From Selaginella moellendorffii (taxonomy: Eukaryota > Streptophyta > Lycopodiopsida > Selaginellales > Selaginellaceae), in assembly GCF_000143415.4 (NCBI RefSeq), contig NW_003314274.1, positions 1,892,213 through 1,956,212 on the forward strand: DNA of 64,000 nucleotides, written 5' to 3'. Within the stretch, counting starts at the first letter, position 1. Every line of letters starts with the position of its first letter. The translations under genes and the position numbers were made by a program. Of the stretch, positions 37,891 to 49,323 are shown one piece after another. Below the pieces are notes generated by a model. It did not search any database, was not told the DNA's origin, and saw only the letters and a list, made by a program, of their open reading frames with translations.

Positions 37891-39297
37891 TTACTCGATT
37901 TCCATTCCTTGAATGAAATCGTCCTCGTCAGTGTCAGCCTCATTGTCAAGGCTTTCATCAGCTGCTAGTTTGCTAAGAACAAGGGAAAAAAAACCGAAAG
38001 AAATCACGAGAGGAAAAATATGGTAAAGAAAAACTTTACCTCACGCTTTGGCAGCTGAAGTAAAGCACGCGTTTTAGCTTCTTGTTGTAGAAGAAGTAAT
38101 TGAAGGACCATCTACACAATCTCCCACTCGCTATAATCTATCAGCCGCAAAAACAACCGCAAGTTACTCACATCATGCCACCGTCGTTGAAAGGCCCGAC
38201 TTGAAACTCTGGTGAGAAACTGTATATGTCACAGTCCTTGATGTCTATCACCTGGAGAAAGAAATGAATGAAATGTATAAAACACCTAGTGCGCAAGAGC
38301 TGCGTACCTCGTCGACTACTTCCCAGATAGCATCGATGAGAAGAGAACTATTTCCTAGCTCCGAAGCCCAAACCTGGCAGAGTTTTCACTTTCTTAGTCA
38401 TAAACAAACTTCCAGTAAGATACAGAAAAGCAAAACACTACCCGAGTCGCCTCTAACAGATGATAACCGATGCTCTCCTTCACACCAAGAGGATTTTCTT
38501 TCGAGAAATGGTGCGCACGCAGAGTACTGGGCTCCCAGAGAGTATTAGAAGGAGATCAAAATGAGGAAAAAACGAAAGAACCACCACCACGTCTACGGAT
38601 AAAAAAATGGAAATGGAGAGACTTGAACTCTCAAGCCCCTCACGGAGCAACGGCATTCACCGTTTGTCAACATTGGACATCACTTCCAGAAAGTATAGAG
38701 GAAAGGTCGGGTTGCTAAAAGCCACTGTTGTACCCGGAAAAAACTGGTTACCTGAAATCGTAGTCTGGATACATATGAGACAGCGTCAGTATGAGATGAA
38801 TCAGCGTCCTCCGACTAAAGAAAAACCAAGAAAAACGTAAGCAAGAAAGAAAGAAAGCAAGGAGAGTTGCAATTAAAGTGTGTACCTCGACAAGCTAGAG
38901 AGGGGGCCAACAGGCGAGGAGGAAAGGTTTTGCGGTGACATTTCAAGGGAGTCAAGAACCTGAAACAAAAGGAAGACAAAAATCTCGCATAGTTCTAAGA
39001 AAATGTGAGCCAAGATATCACGACTTACTTCTTGCTCTATGCTGCGAGAGAGCTTCTTGTCCGTGCCAGCAAGCTTGCCTGTGCAATAGAAAGCTTTCTG
39101 TCATTTTGATCCTTTGTGGAAGTCAAACTTACAGGAGTAAGCTTCAAGAACCCCTTTGAGACGACAATCCCCAAGATCCAAATTGCTTAGAAATCCATTT
39201 ATCCTGCCCGTGGGAGAACTGCTCAGCGCAAGAGCCTAGCTAGAATCTAGTAGCAAGAGAAGTACCTTGTGAAAGGTGTGTATTCGAGGAACTTCAT
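37891..39297 (-). CDS. MAF1: MAF1, repressor of RNA polymerase III
   Basis: MAF1 binds RNA polymerase III and represses tRNA and 5S transcription under stress. Ten short exons splice in phase to about 225 aa, the size of plant MAF1. Exon 1 (39297-39266) gives [11 protein letters not shown]. Exon 2 gives [20 protein letters not shown], then AYSC; exon 3 gives [16 protein letters not shown]. Later exons give [55 protein letters not shown] and [15 protein letters not shown]. The conserved box [20 protein letters not shown] follows, then an acidic tail [18 protein letters not shown]. Most introns are 50-80 bases. The fifth (38751-38527) is 225 bases and holds a tRNA-like sequence. Identification is from memory of plant MAF1 motifs; I am confident. 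Confidence 0.92.
38601..38607 (-). terminator. Oligo-T run, RNA polymerase III terminator
   Basis: Seven consecutive T on the minus strand start immediately after the discriminator base of the tRNA-like sequence. Four or more T suffices for RNA polymerase III termination. Confidence 0.6.
38608..38687 (-). tRNA. tRNA-like sequence, type II, inside a MAF1 intron
   Basis: The 80-base minus-strand sequence folds by eye into a tRNA with a long variable arm. The acceptor stem is GGAAGTG/CATTTCC, seven pairs with one G-U, followed by discriminator A. A short D arm is GTC/GAC, and the anticodon stem is AACGG/CCGTT. The variable arm is GCTCC/GGGGC closing GTGA, and the T arm is GAGAG-TTCAAGT-CTCTC. 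The T arm also fits the RNA polymerase III B box. Seven T follow directly. Oddities: the anticodon loop has six bases (TGAATG), so the anticodon is unclear, and the D arm is shorter than normal and lacks the usual GG. A long variable arm would mean Ser or Leu. It may be a decayed tRNA gene, an organelle-derived or bacterial-like one, or a tRNA-derived SINE head. Confidence 0.6.
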
Positions 39298-39554
39298 GGC
39301 GATGGTAGATCAAATTGGTACTGGCGAGATGGCGCTGCGAGAAAAGAATCGTGGTGTTGGAACTAGAGCAAGAGAGAACAAGGTTGCTCGTTTACCTGAC
39401 ACGCGCAGACCATCAAGGCGAGACAAAAACCTAATGTGGGCAGTAGAGAAAATATGCTCCAAAGGATATACTACCACATCATCCGGAAAAATAGCCTTGA
39501 GCTAATAAAGGAATGGTTAAACTGCCATTTTGCCCAAGAATCAGCAATGGTCAT

Positions 39555-40717
39555 TCATTGCCGGATGATCGCAATCGAGTCTAGATTTCTTTTTCCTTCT
39601 GGTCCTTTGGAGTAGAAATCCGAGACGTTATCCCGGAAGAGAACTTCACCGTAGAGGCGAGGATTTTGCTCGTCAATGAGCTCCGGAGCGGGAGAGATCC
39701 TCGTGTTCTTCGAGGGATCGTAGAACGCAGCAATCGCCATTCTTTTTTTGGTGGAGTTCACGACGACCCTGTGCTCCACGCTCTTGTATCGTCCATTGCT
39801 AAGGACCTGTAAGATCGGAGCATAGCTTTTTTCTGGAAGAACATGAAGATTACCTCAACTTGGTCGCCTAGATTTGCGATGAACGCCCCTGGAACAGGCT
39901 TGACAGCAAACCATCGGCCGTTCTTCCGGACTTGTAAGCCACCGACGTGATCTTCCATGAGCAAAGTTATGGCACCGAAGTCGGAGTGTGATTGTAAGCC
40001 GAGAGTTAGATCCGGCTGGGGGCATGGCGGATAGTAGTTCATCACTATGTTCTGGAATGGCTCCCCGATCGCGTCCTCGATGAATTTGGACCCAAGTCCC
40101 AGGGACTCGGAGATAGCAGCAAGCAATTGCCTCGAGAGGGCGAGCACTTGAGCGCTATAATCTTCGATCATTTGCCTGCGAGCAAACCATCCATGAGCAA
40201 AAGCTTCGCAAAAGTTGGTAAGAATCAAAGAAGTTCTTCACCTGTAAGATTGTTCGTGAGGCCAATTGCTCGAATTCCTCCTCCAAATGGGAAGCGCGTG
40301 ATGGTTGAGATAGTCTCTCCAATCCAAGACCTGATCGTCCCGAGTGAGCATCCGGTTCGCGTAGCCCTCGGCGGCCATCTCTCCAGGTGGAGTCGAGAAT
40401 TGGAGCTTCTCACACATCGGCCTCTCGAAGAAAATCTCGGCAGCTCGTCGCATTCCATCCATGAGTTGCAAGGGCACGCCGTGATTCGTAACATGGAAGA
40501 AGCCCCAATCCTTACAGGCAGCGCCGATTCCCCTCACAATCTCGGCGCGCTCGCGTTCTGATCCCTCTCCCAGCCCCGAAATATCGATCACTGGGAACGA
40601 TTCCTGGAAGAATGCGTCGTGCGCTAGACCCGGGCGCTCGCATTCCGGCCGAACAAAGCAGGATGGAATGGATCCGCAGCTCCTCTCCGCGATGGACTGG
40701 ACGCTCTCCATAGCCAT
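39555..40717 (-). CDS. 2-oxoglutarate/Fe(II)-dependent dioxygenase (DOXC class), 349 aa
   Basis: Non-haem iron oxygenase of the plant DOXC group, usually acting in specialised or hormone metabolism; the substrate cannot be told from sequence. Exons 40717-40242, 40175-39854 and 39806-39555 splice to 349 codons plus stop. The start chosen is the first in-frame ATG (MAMESVQSIAERSCGSIPSC). The N-terminal domain carries FPVIDISGLGEGSERE and DWGFFHVTNHGVPLQLMDGM; the core has MNYYPPCPQPDLTLGLQSHS. Iron ligands are His and Asp of SHSDFGAITLL and the His of SVEHRVVVN. The 2-oxoglutarate-binding RxS motif reads RMA (KKRMAIAAFYDP), so Ser is replaced by Ala. It is divergent from the ABCA2-like gene with only 53 bases between start codons. 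Confidence 0.92.
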
Positions 40718-40770
40718 AAACCCTAATCTTTGGATGCTGGCGGAATATTTCCATTTGTTTTTGGGCGGCA
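40718..40770. promoter_or_regulatory. 53-base divergent intergenic spacer
   Basis: The only DNA between the start codons of the oxygenase (minus) and the ABCA2-like gene (plus). Core promoters and leaders of both genes must overlap each other's transcribed regions, or transcription must start inside the neighbour. No clear TATA is seen. Confidence 0.6.
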
Positions 40771-43700
40771 ATGGAGGAAGGAGGCGATGGCGGCGACACC
40801 ATAGCCAGCGGCAAGAGATTGAAGACTGGATGCGGCCTGTTCGCCCAGCAATTCAAGGCGCTCATGCTCAAGAATCTCAAGGTCTCGATGCGCAACAAGA
40901 GGGCTTTCTTCCTCCAGGTGGCCTCCTCTTTCGGCTTCATCTTCTTGCTCTTCGTCGTCGATCAGGCAGCTATGGCGAGCCGCCGCAGCGATGCCTACTA
41001 CAGGGACGTGGTCGCAGCGAACCCTAAGCTTGTGGCTGCTATCCCGGCTTGCGAGAGCAGCGCCTTTATCCGGCCGCCGTGCTACGATTTCTTGTGGAGC
41101 GACAGTAGTAATCCGGATTTCGCAGCCATCGTGGAGAAGATCATGGCAAACAATCCAGGACGACCGATCCCTTCGCACAAGGTGATTCATTCTTTTGCTT
41201 TAAGTTTTTTTGCCTTGTGATATCGAATTTTTCTTTGGTAAGTTTTTCAGGTGAGAGGCTTTGGATCATCCAGCGAAGTGGATTCGTGGTTGCTATCAAA
41301 CCCAATGGCGTGCAGTGGGGCATTGCATCTCGAGCAAAGCTCCCCAGGTGTGATCTCCTATGGCTTACAATTTAACTCCACTCCCAGCGGTGTTTTGTTG
41401 CGTGGAAAGCATGAGAACGCACCCTTTAACTTCCAGCTGCCTTTGCAAGCGGCTGTGGAAAGGGAGATTACTCGCTTTCTAACTGGTACGCTCGAAACTA
41501 ATACCATCAATTGCTTAGTACCGTGCTTTCGTTTATGCAGGCAAGGATATCGAGTGGAATGTATGGTTTTCCGAGTATGCCCACCCCGATCTTGGAAGGT
41601 TTTCCAGTGTTGGAAGCTTTGGTCCTACTTTTTTATTCGCCTCTACTATGTTTTCAGTGGTGATTCTCATCAGCAAAATTGTTTACGAGAAAGAACTTAA
41701 GCTCAGGCAGGTACGATTCTAAAAAAATGGTCAAGCAGAAGTTTCTGACGCTTACACTTAGCAGGCCATGTCGACGATGGGCCTGTTTGATTCCGTTTAC
41801 TGGTTAACTTGGCTTACTTGGGAGGTTATGTTGGCTTTGAGCTCTTCGGCCTTTCTAATTATTTCAGGGATGATTTTCCGGCTGAACTTTTTCTTGAACA
41901 ATAGCTTTCTCATACTGTTTCTTATATTTTTCTTGTTTCAGTTTAACATGGTAAGTTTCAATGATTTGTCTCTTTCGTTTTAACGAAGTACTGGCAACAG
42001 ATTGGATTCGCATTTCTGTTCTCGACTTTTGTTACTAAGCTAGAAACTTCAAACTCCATGGGCTTTTGTATTTTTATTTTTGGGAGCTTGACTCAGGTAT
42101 GCACAAGTCTCTCTCTTTACTGTTTGCTAAGTTCTTCTTTCCATTTAGCTGGTGACAACGATGGGCTTCCCTTACGACCCCCGTTATCCCTCTTATATCA
42201 AAACGCTGTGGTCATTCTTTCCTCCAAACGTATTTGCCATTGGACTCATGTATCTTGGAGAGGGAACTGCAACTAAAAGAGACCGAGGTCTTCTTTGGAA
42301 AGATGTTTCATCATGTCCTCCATTTCACGTGGACTGTAATATTGTGATGGTAAGCTTGCAATGTTGTCCGCTCTCTAATGTGTTTGATACTGCCAGGCGG
42401 AGGTTTTCGTGTGGCTCCTTGGAACATTTTTTATCTGGTTCTTTCTCGCAATTTACTTCGACAACGTGTTGCCTGACGCAAATGGCCTTCGAAAGTCCTT
42501 ATATTACTTTGTGCGGCCATCCTACTGGGCTGGGAGATCTCGCTGCAAAAGAGGTACGCGAGCATCTTCCAGTAGCAAGTGGTAAATGTGCAATCTGAAC
42601 AGCTGAAAGAGATGGAACCGTGGATCTGAATGTGGCTGTACAGCTCAGAAACCTCACGAAAGTATTTCCTGGTGTAAGAACAAGAGGACGCTGGAAGAAA
42701 TCACCTCCTTTTCATGCACTCCAAGTAAGTTATGGCTGTTCATTCTTTTCTGGTTGCAAAATCGTCACAATATTCAGGGGGTAAGCTTGGACATCGAGAA
42801 GGAGAAAGTGTTTTGTTTGCTTGGTCATAATGGAGCTGGCAAGACGACAATCATCAACATCCTCACGGGCATTCTTCCTCTAACTTCAGGGGATGGTAAT
42901 GCTCTTCGAACCAGCTGTAATCCATTCAAAGCGTGAAACAGTCGCTCTTTGGCAGCTCTGGTCTATGGAATGTCAGTTACGAACGGTATGGCTCAAATTC
43001 GACATAGCATGGGAGTTTGTCCACAGGTAAGTCAGCAATGTATATTTCAAAAGCTCACCGAAAGTCCACTCGTTCTCAAATCAGTTTAATATTCTCTGGG
43101 ACGCGCTTACTGCGATTGAGCATCTACAAATTTTTGCCAGCATCAAAGGAATGCAGCCATCAAGAAGAAAAACGGTCAGCTCATCTCCGTAACTTTCTTT
43201 TCATTGTTTTGAGTTAGTTCTTTGATACAGGAGTGTAAACGACTCTTGCTCAGTTCTGATCTGTTGGAATCATCTCGGGGGAGGGTCAGCGCCTACAGTG
43301 AAGGGATGAAAAGGCGGCTGAGCGTAGCAATAGCTCTTATTGGTGACCCGAAAATAGTCTTCCTCGACGAACCAGTACGTAATGCAATGAACGTAAGTTT
43401 TATGTATATAATCCTCTTCCTTTTTGTCAGACAACAGGCATGGATCCAATTTCACGGAGGAAGGTATGGGAGATCATTGAGAAGTTAAAAACAGATCGAG
43501 CGATTGTCTTAACTACTCATTCCATGGAAGAAGCAGACAACTTGGGTGATAGTATTGCCATCGTAGCAAATGGCACACTTCGGTGTGTCGGTTCCTCGAT
43601 TCAGCTGAAACAGCAGTTTGGAGAAGGCTACATCGTCACTTGCAGCGTTAAAAGCACGGATAACAAAGCCGCGGTCAAGGATTTCTTTAAGCTTGTAAGT

Positions 43701-44032
43701 TTCAAAACACTTCTGCGTTTAAGTTGTAATTCCTGTACATTTCTTCTGTGCAGTACATGGACGTTGTAGCGAAGGAAGAGACCAGGTCTTACATGTCGTT
43801 CATTCTTCCGCGCCGAGATGAAAATCTACTTGCGGTAAGACCCAAGCATGCATGTACACAATCTAATATTTGTGACATGTTTCTCTGGAAGGTTTTCTTT
43901 GAGTTGCTTCAGAAGAAGCAAGAAGAGCTTGGCATTTTAGACATCCAACTCAGCCTCTCAACGTTGGAGGAAGTTTTCTTAAACGTACTGGAAGGAACAG
44001 GACAATCATGCAATTCAGAGCTTAAAGACTAA
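40771..44032 (+). CDS. ABCA2/ABCA7-type half-size ABC transporter
   Basis: A membrane ATP-driven transporter most like Arabidopsis ABCA2 and ABCA7; family substrates are lipids, but the specific one is unknown. It starts [15 protein letters not shown], then [20 protein letters not shown] and a first membrane span. Further landmarks are [45 protein letters not shown], several membrane spans and [20 protein letters not shown]. The nucleotide-binding domain has Walker [10 protein letters not shown] (His where Pro is usual), Q-loop MGVCPQ, signature [12 protein letters not shown] (second position Glu where Gly is usual), Walker B IVFLDEP, then [13 protein letters not shown] and H-loop [12 protein letters not shown]. 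About 15 exons, near 830 aa; every junction I traced keeps phase. It is distinct from the cluster at 12.7-23.3 kb. Confidence 0.92.
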
Positions 44033-44967
44033 CCCAAGGGTATTCCTCTATGTTTAATTTTCTAGGGCCCCTCTTTGCAGCCTTGCATTCACCTTCTTCT
44101 CCAGCATTGATAGAAATTGATTTAATCCAGGCATTCTCCTGCCATTTTACAAGGCTGGCCACAAAGCCAACTTGCCATTACTTCCATTGCAGGTTGTCCA
44201 TGGTGGTGGACTCATTCTTAGCAGGTATGCCAAAAGCTAAGGACTGTGTTGGGCATTTTTCACCAACTTAGCAGACTTTCTCATGCCCGGAGCTTTGAAA
44301 GTCCTTCAGTCAGAAGTGCCTCAACTGGCTCAATGAAAAGAGCCCGTCCTAACTTGGCAATATGAAGTGTTTACAAGCCCAACTAAAGCAAGTACCCATA
44401 TGTATGCATGCAAGTCCACTACTTGGTGGTATTATCTCATTTTAATTATGGGATATGTCGGCTTTGTTGTTCTTGGTGGATTCTAACCTCAAGGAATAAG
44501 TTTCTCTTATTTTCTCTTATTAGTCCAAATGTAAAAATTATATCTAAGATATCCAAGCATATTCAAAAATATTCTTTAATTCAATGGCTGTAATATTCTG
44601 CTCTTAAAATCTTCTCTAATTTCTTTCAATTAACATTTATTTTTATAATCTTTCTTATCACTAATGCAAATCAAGTAAGAAATTATTAAGAGGGATCACT
44701 TCCAAGTTATCACTAATTCATGAGATGATTTTGGGCTTGCAATAATCAATCACAAAGACCATTAAGAGTTTAGGTAAAAAATACAAGTTATGATTTATTG
44801 AGAAGTAGATATGCCATAAATAGTCAAATTACCCTTTATCATCTTTTACATGTTGTGGTATAACACAATTTTTTTTATCATTAATCTATTTCTAACCTTT
44901 TGAGGAAATAATGCTATTTTGGTTGTTGTAGATTATTTTATGAAAAACTTATTTCTTCTCAATGAAG
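44033..44967. other. 3' flank and AT-rich intergenic DNA
   Basis: The first few hundred bases are probably the 3' untranslated region of the ABCA2-like gene. The rest is AT-rich with no recognised feature. Confidence 0.5.
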
Positions 44968-45154
44968 TGTAATCAACTAAAGAAAACAACTTAATTTATA
45001 AGGGTTTAAATATAAAAAGAAAGGGCCCATTAATAAAACTATACCCTTTTTTCTAATTACTTAAAGGTCTTGGGATAATTAGGATTAAGTATATTTGTGT
45101 TTAAGTAATATTTGGTTGGCTGACCTCCAAGAAGTGCAGATTCAGAAGCTTATA
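44968..45154 (+). repeat. TRIM-type LTR, degenerate
   Basis: Starts TGTAATCAACTAAAGAAAAC and ends near GAAGCTTATA. It aligns with the terminal repeat of the complete TRIM at 55155-55652, including the TTAAAGGTCTTGGGATAATT and TATTTGGTTGG segments. It is followed by TTTAGTATTAAAAG, a decayed version of the TGGTATCA primer site. Any partner repeat may be in the adjacent gap. Confidence 0.6.
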
Positions 45155-45331
45155 TTTAGTATTAAAAGATTTCAAATTAGATATTATTAGAAAAAACAAT
45201 ACATCCCTTTTTCTAAATATAAAGGAAAAAAGCCCATGAATATTGTTTTTGGTTTGAGGTCACCCATCCTTGGGTAGGTGACCTCCTAAGAAAAAGGTAT
45301 TTTATGAGAAACTTGACTCAATAAGAAGTAT

Positions 45332-46029
45332 NNNNNNNNNNNNNNNNNNNNNNNNNNNNNNNNNNNNNNNNNNNNNNNNNNNNNNNNNNNNNNNNNNNNN
45401 NNNNNNNNNNNNNNNNNNNNNNNNNNNNNNNNNNNNNNNNNNNNNNNNNNNNNNNNNNNNNNNNNNNNNNNNNNNNNNNNNNNNNNNNNNNNNNNNNNNN
45501 NNNNNNNNNNNNNNNNNNNNNNNNNNNNNNNNNNNNNNNNNNNNNNNNNNNNNNNNNNNNNNNNNNNNNNNNNNNNNNNNNNNNNNNNNNNNNNNNNNNN
45601 NNNNNNNNNNNNNNNNNNNNNNNNNNNNNNNNNNNNNNNNNNNNNNNNNNNNNNNNNNNNNNNNNNNNNNNNNNNNNNNNNNNNNNNNNNNNNNNNNNNN
45701 NNNNNNNNNNNNNNNNNNNNNNNNNNNNNNNNNNNNNNNNNNNNNNNNNNNNNNNNNNNNNNNNNNNNNNNNNNNNNNNNNNNNNNNNNNNNNNNNNNNN
45801 NNNNNNNNNNNNNNNNNNNNNNNNNNNNNNNNNNNNNNNNNNNNNNNNNNNNNNNNNNNNNNNNNNNNNNNNNNNNNNNNNNNNNNNNNNNNNNNNNNNN
45901 NNNNNNNNNNNNNNNNNNNNNNNNNNNNNNNNNNNNNNNNNNNNNNNNNNNNNNNNNNNNNNNNNNNNNNNNNNNNNNNNNNNNNNNNNNNNNNNNNNNN
46001 NNNNNNNNNNNNNNNNNNNNNNNNNNNNN
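45332..46029. other. Assembly gap (698 N)
   Basis: Run of N; content unknown. Confidence 0.99.
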
Positions 46030-47048
46030 CGGTGGCGACTAGGTATTTTCTAACAAGTCTTTTGTTCTCTAATTTTTTTACATTTTATCTTTATTGCATG
46101 TGTGTGCATTGCTTATTGGGTTATTATAAACTTTAAAAAATCTAACTTAGGTATTTGTAAAGGGTTTAGTCCCTTGTTAAAGAGTTTAGAGTGATTGAAA
46201 ATATATTACACTTAATTTATACTTCTAATTTCCTATAGACCAAGCACATAAAGATTATAGGTGGGAATTCATACTATGATATGTTAGTTAAGATTAAAAA
46301 GATACAAAAAGTTGGAAAAATTATCAATTTGTAAAATACTTTTGGTTTTTAAATTCTTTGCTTTTGTGAGTGCTTGGAATATGGAAAGGGAATACAGAAA
46401 ATGTGTATATCAATTAGCCCAAAAACCCTAATTTATATATAGGAGTGAGTAACACGGGCTCGGGCTTAGGCTTGAGCACATGGGATGGTCCGGATTGAAA
46501 CCAATTTGATGATTACCAAAATCCCACTATGCTAATGTTAATATACAACATTGTAGCTGTACACTTGGCCCTTATATCATCCCCTCCTCTCGGAATAATG
46601 GAAGACCATCAAAGTTTTCTGGTAGATGGGCTGGAATTTAGAGGAACATCAGGAGGAGGCATTTGCGGATCTGTAAGTGTATTAATTGCTTATGATCCCT
46701 TTGTATAAAGCATTTCAACCGCTACATATACACAATTTTTGGAGGATCGGCCTACTCGACGTTATGTTAAACCTCATAAACTTGTAGTTTAACTTACCAA
46801 AACACCCGATATGGTCCTTTCTACTGTGCAAGGAGCCCCTTAGATAAACCACATACCATAAAATGGGGAAAATGGACTAACACCAAGTCATCCACTTTAT
46901 ATTCTGCAGGTGGACAATGATGGGAGTTGTAGTGCTATTGTTGTCCCATTTATATGCGGTCTAAGTGTTCGGCAAACTCTGCTTGGATAAGTGGAAGAAT
47001 GCTCGTCAAATATTGATCCTACAACCTAATATTGGCAGTTTGTGGCAA

Positions 47049-48018
47049 TTACGAAAGTAAACCCAACTCCGTTAGTAGTATTGGATCATGATTATATAGG
47101 AGTTTATATGGTGAAGCACCAATAGAACTCTGCACATCTGTGACATATGCATACCAAAGAGACGGTAAATAACCATTCCAATCTGAATGCTGAAAGTTCA
47201 CATACTTCGCAATCATCCCTTTGAACGTCCGAACGAGCCATTCCACTAGACCATCTGATTGTGAATGATAAGCACTCGTGAAAGTGTGGCATATCCCTAA
47301 CCGAGATGTCAAAACATGAAATGCCTTAGCCATAAATGTGGGACCATTATCTGAAAGAATCCACTTTGGACAAGAATGCTGGAACATCACTCGATTGAAG
47401 AGGAAGTATCTAACAGGCTAGCAAGAGCATTAACTTCCACCCAACGAGTTAAGTAGTTAGAAGCAATAATAACATACTCATTACTAGCAATCAACCATGG
47501 AAAATGTCCCATAAGATTAAACCCCACCAACTCAAATGGACGGGAAATTGCAATTAACTTCAACCATCCTTTTGCGGTATGAGGGGGAGTATTACGAGTT
47601 TGGCACTAAATGCAGCTATGCACATACCGGATAATATCACGTCGCATCTCCGGCCAATTAAAAGATTTGTGCAGCTTCTTAGTCACACGACGATGTCCCA
47701 TATGCCCGCCTAGAATAAAAGAATCATGGTAGTCAAGGAGAAACTGTGGAATAAAGACGGAAGGCACCACCAGCTATAAAGGATCATTAGGATCTGTTCC
47801 CATAAAATAAAGAAGGCCATCTTCAAGGTGATATTGAGAATGTAAATGCCGGAATGGCAAGTCATCAACAAGTGATACAAGATTTTCAAACCCATCTCAA
47901 AGCCTTCAAATCCATGGCTCAAGCTTTTGAGACTCGCAAACCTCATCAAGAGAAGGTAGATCTTGCTCTGCACCTTGTGGATACTGAATGTCAAGTATAG
48001 CAACTGCCAACGGCACAA
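47049..48018 (-). pseudogene. Integrase remnant of the 46.4-51.4 kb element
   Basis: The minus-strand frame 47049-47390 reads MMFQHSCPKWILSDNGPTFM, then TSAYHSQSDGLVEWLVRTFK, which is the middle and end of the integrase core. The upstream pieces toward 48018 are homologous to the spacer and zinc-finger region of the other copy but are frame-shifted and contain stops. Confidence 0.75.
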
Positions 48019-48259
48019 AATCCTCCTCTAGAAAATTCATAAATGCTAAAACAACAGACTCATCAGAAATATGATAAGAGAGTGGAGAAGGAAGAGGAGT
48101 TTAAGATAGAGCATCAACATCAACCATAAAACTCCCTAAGTGATGAATAACATCAAAATTATATAACTGAAGCTTCAAAGCCTACCAAGTAGTACGACCA
48201 ACTAGGTTCTTTCACTTCAATAATAAAGTAATGACAGCATGATCACCTTCAAGTAACAT

Positions 48260-49323
48260 CTAAGAACCATGTAGATATGCATGAAGTTTCTCAAAACCCA
48301 AAATTACTACTAAACACTCCTTCTCTGTTGTGAAGTAGTTCACCTCTGTTGGTTCTAATGTATGGTTTATATATGCAATGGGATGGCACTGACCAAGCAC
48401 ACTCAGGCTCTTTTGCATCAACACACCTCCAAGACCAATATCAAAAGCATCCATACGTAAAATAAAAGGTTGAGTATAGTCAGGATATGCCAAAACCAGA
48501 GGAGTAATCAATAGCTTTTTAAGATCCACGAATATCCACTCACAATCTTGAGACATGATAAAAGATGACATTGATGACTTCAGCAATGCTCGCAATAGTG
48601 TAGTGTAATCAGAAAGATGATCCACAAAATGACTAAGATACTGCACCTTGCCCAGGAAGTGCTACATATCATTCACACACTTCGGAGTATGGAACTTTAG
48701 AACAACCATAAGTTTGTTAGAATCAACTTGCAAACCCTCACGAGAAATATGGTACCTAAGATAAGTTGTGTCCTTGAACCCAAATACGCACTTTGACCGC
48801 TTCAACTTTAAAACAACATCCCTTAGCCGATTCAACACTTTACAAACATTACAAATGTGTTCCTCCCACATCCCCTCCGAGTTGATCGCCTTTGGCATAT
48901 CACAAAGAACCTCATCCATCATTCGCTGAAAAGTTGCTAAAGCATTATTCAAACTAAACGGCATCACCAAGAATTTGTATAAACCAAACAATATACGAAA
49001 AGCAACTTTTAAGAATATCTTCTTCGGCCATCGATACTTGCCAGTACCCAAAAGCAAAATCTAGTTTGGTGAACCAACAACTTCCCCAAACGATCTAAGA
49101 AATCAACAGTGTGAGGAAGAGGGTACACATTCGGGATCGTCACTTCATTTAACGGATGATAGTCGATGCAAAAACGAATACTCCCATCAGGTTTGGTTAC
49201 AAGATGAAGTTCATATACCCAAGGACTCCACAACTTCCAAATAACAACCTTCTCCAACATATTTGCACATAAAATCTTGATCTCTTTAGGTGTCGACGAC
49301 AAATAGGAACCTTGATTGGACAA
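48260..49323 (-). pseudogene. RT and RNase H remnant of the 46.4-51.4 kb element
   Basis: Frames at 49009-49323 ([35 protein letters not shown]), 48662-49057 (KFLVMPFSLNNALATFQRMM, LKLKRSKCVFGFKDTTYLRY) and 48260-48646 (ILRMDAFDIGLGGVLMQ, TTEKECLVVILGFEKL) give RT then RNase H. The sequence joins DEVLCDMPKAI directly to NSEGMWEEH. The catalytic FIDD segment present in the other copy is therefore deleted. Confidence 0.8.

Noticed and set aside
38608-38687. Assigning a specific amino acid to the tRNA-like sequence
   Set aside because: The anticodon loop has six bases and two readings are possible; neither agrees with the type II structure.
40718-40771. Upstream extension of the oxygenase frame to a start overlapping the ABCA2-like ATG
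   Set aside because: The extension has no ATG; the first in-frame ATG is at 40717.
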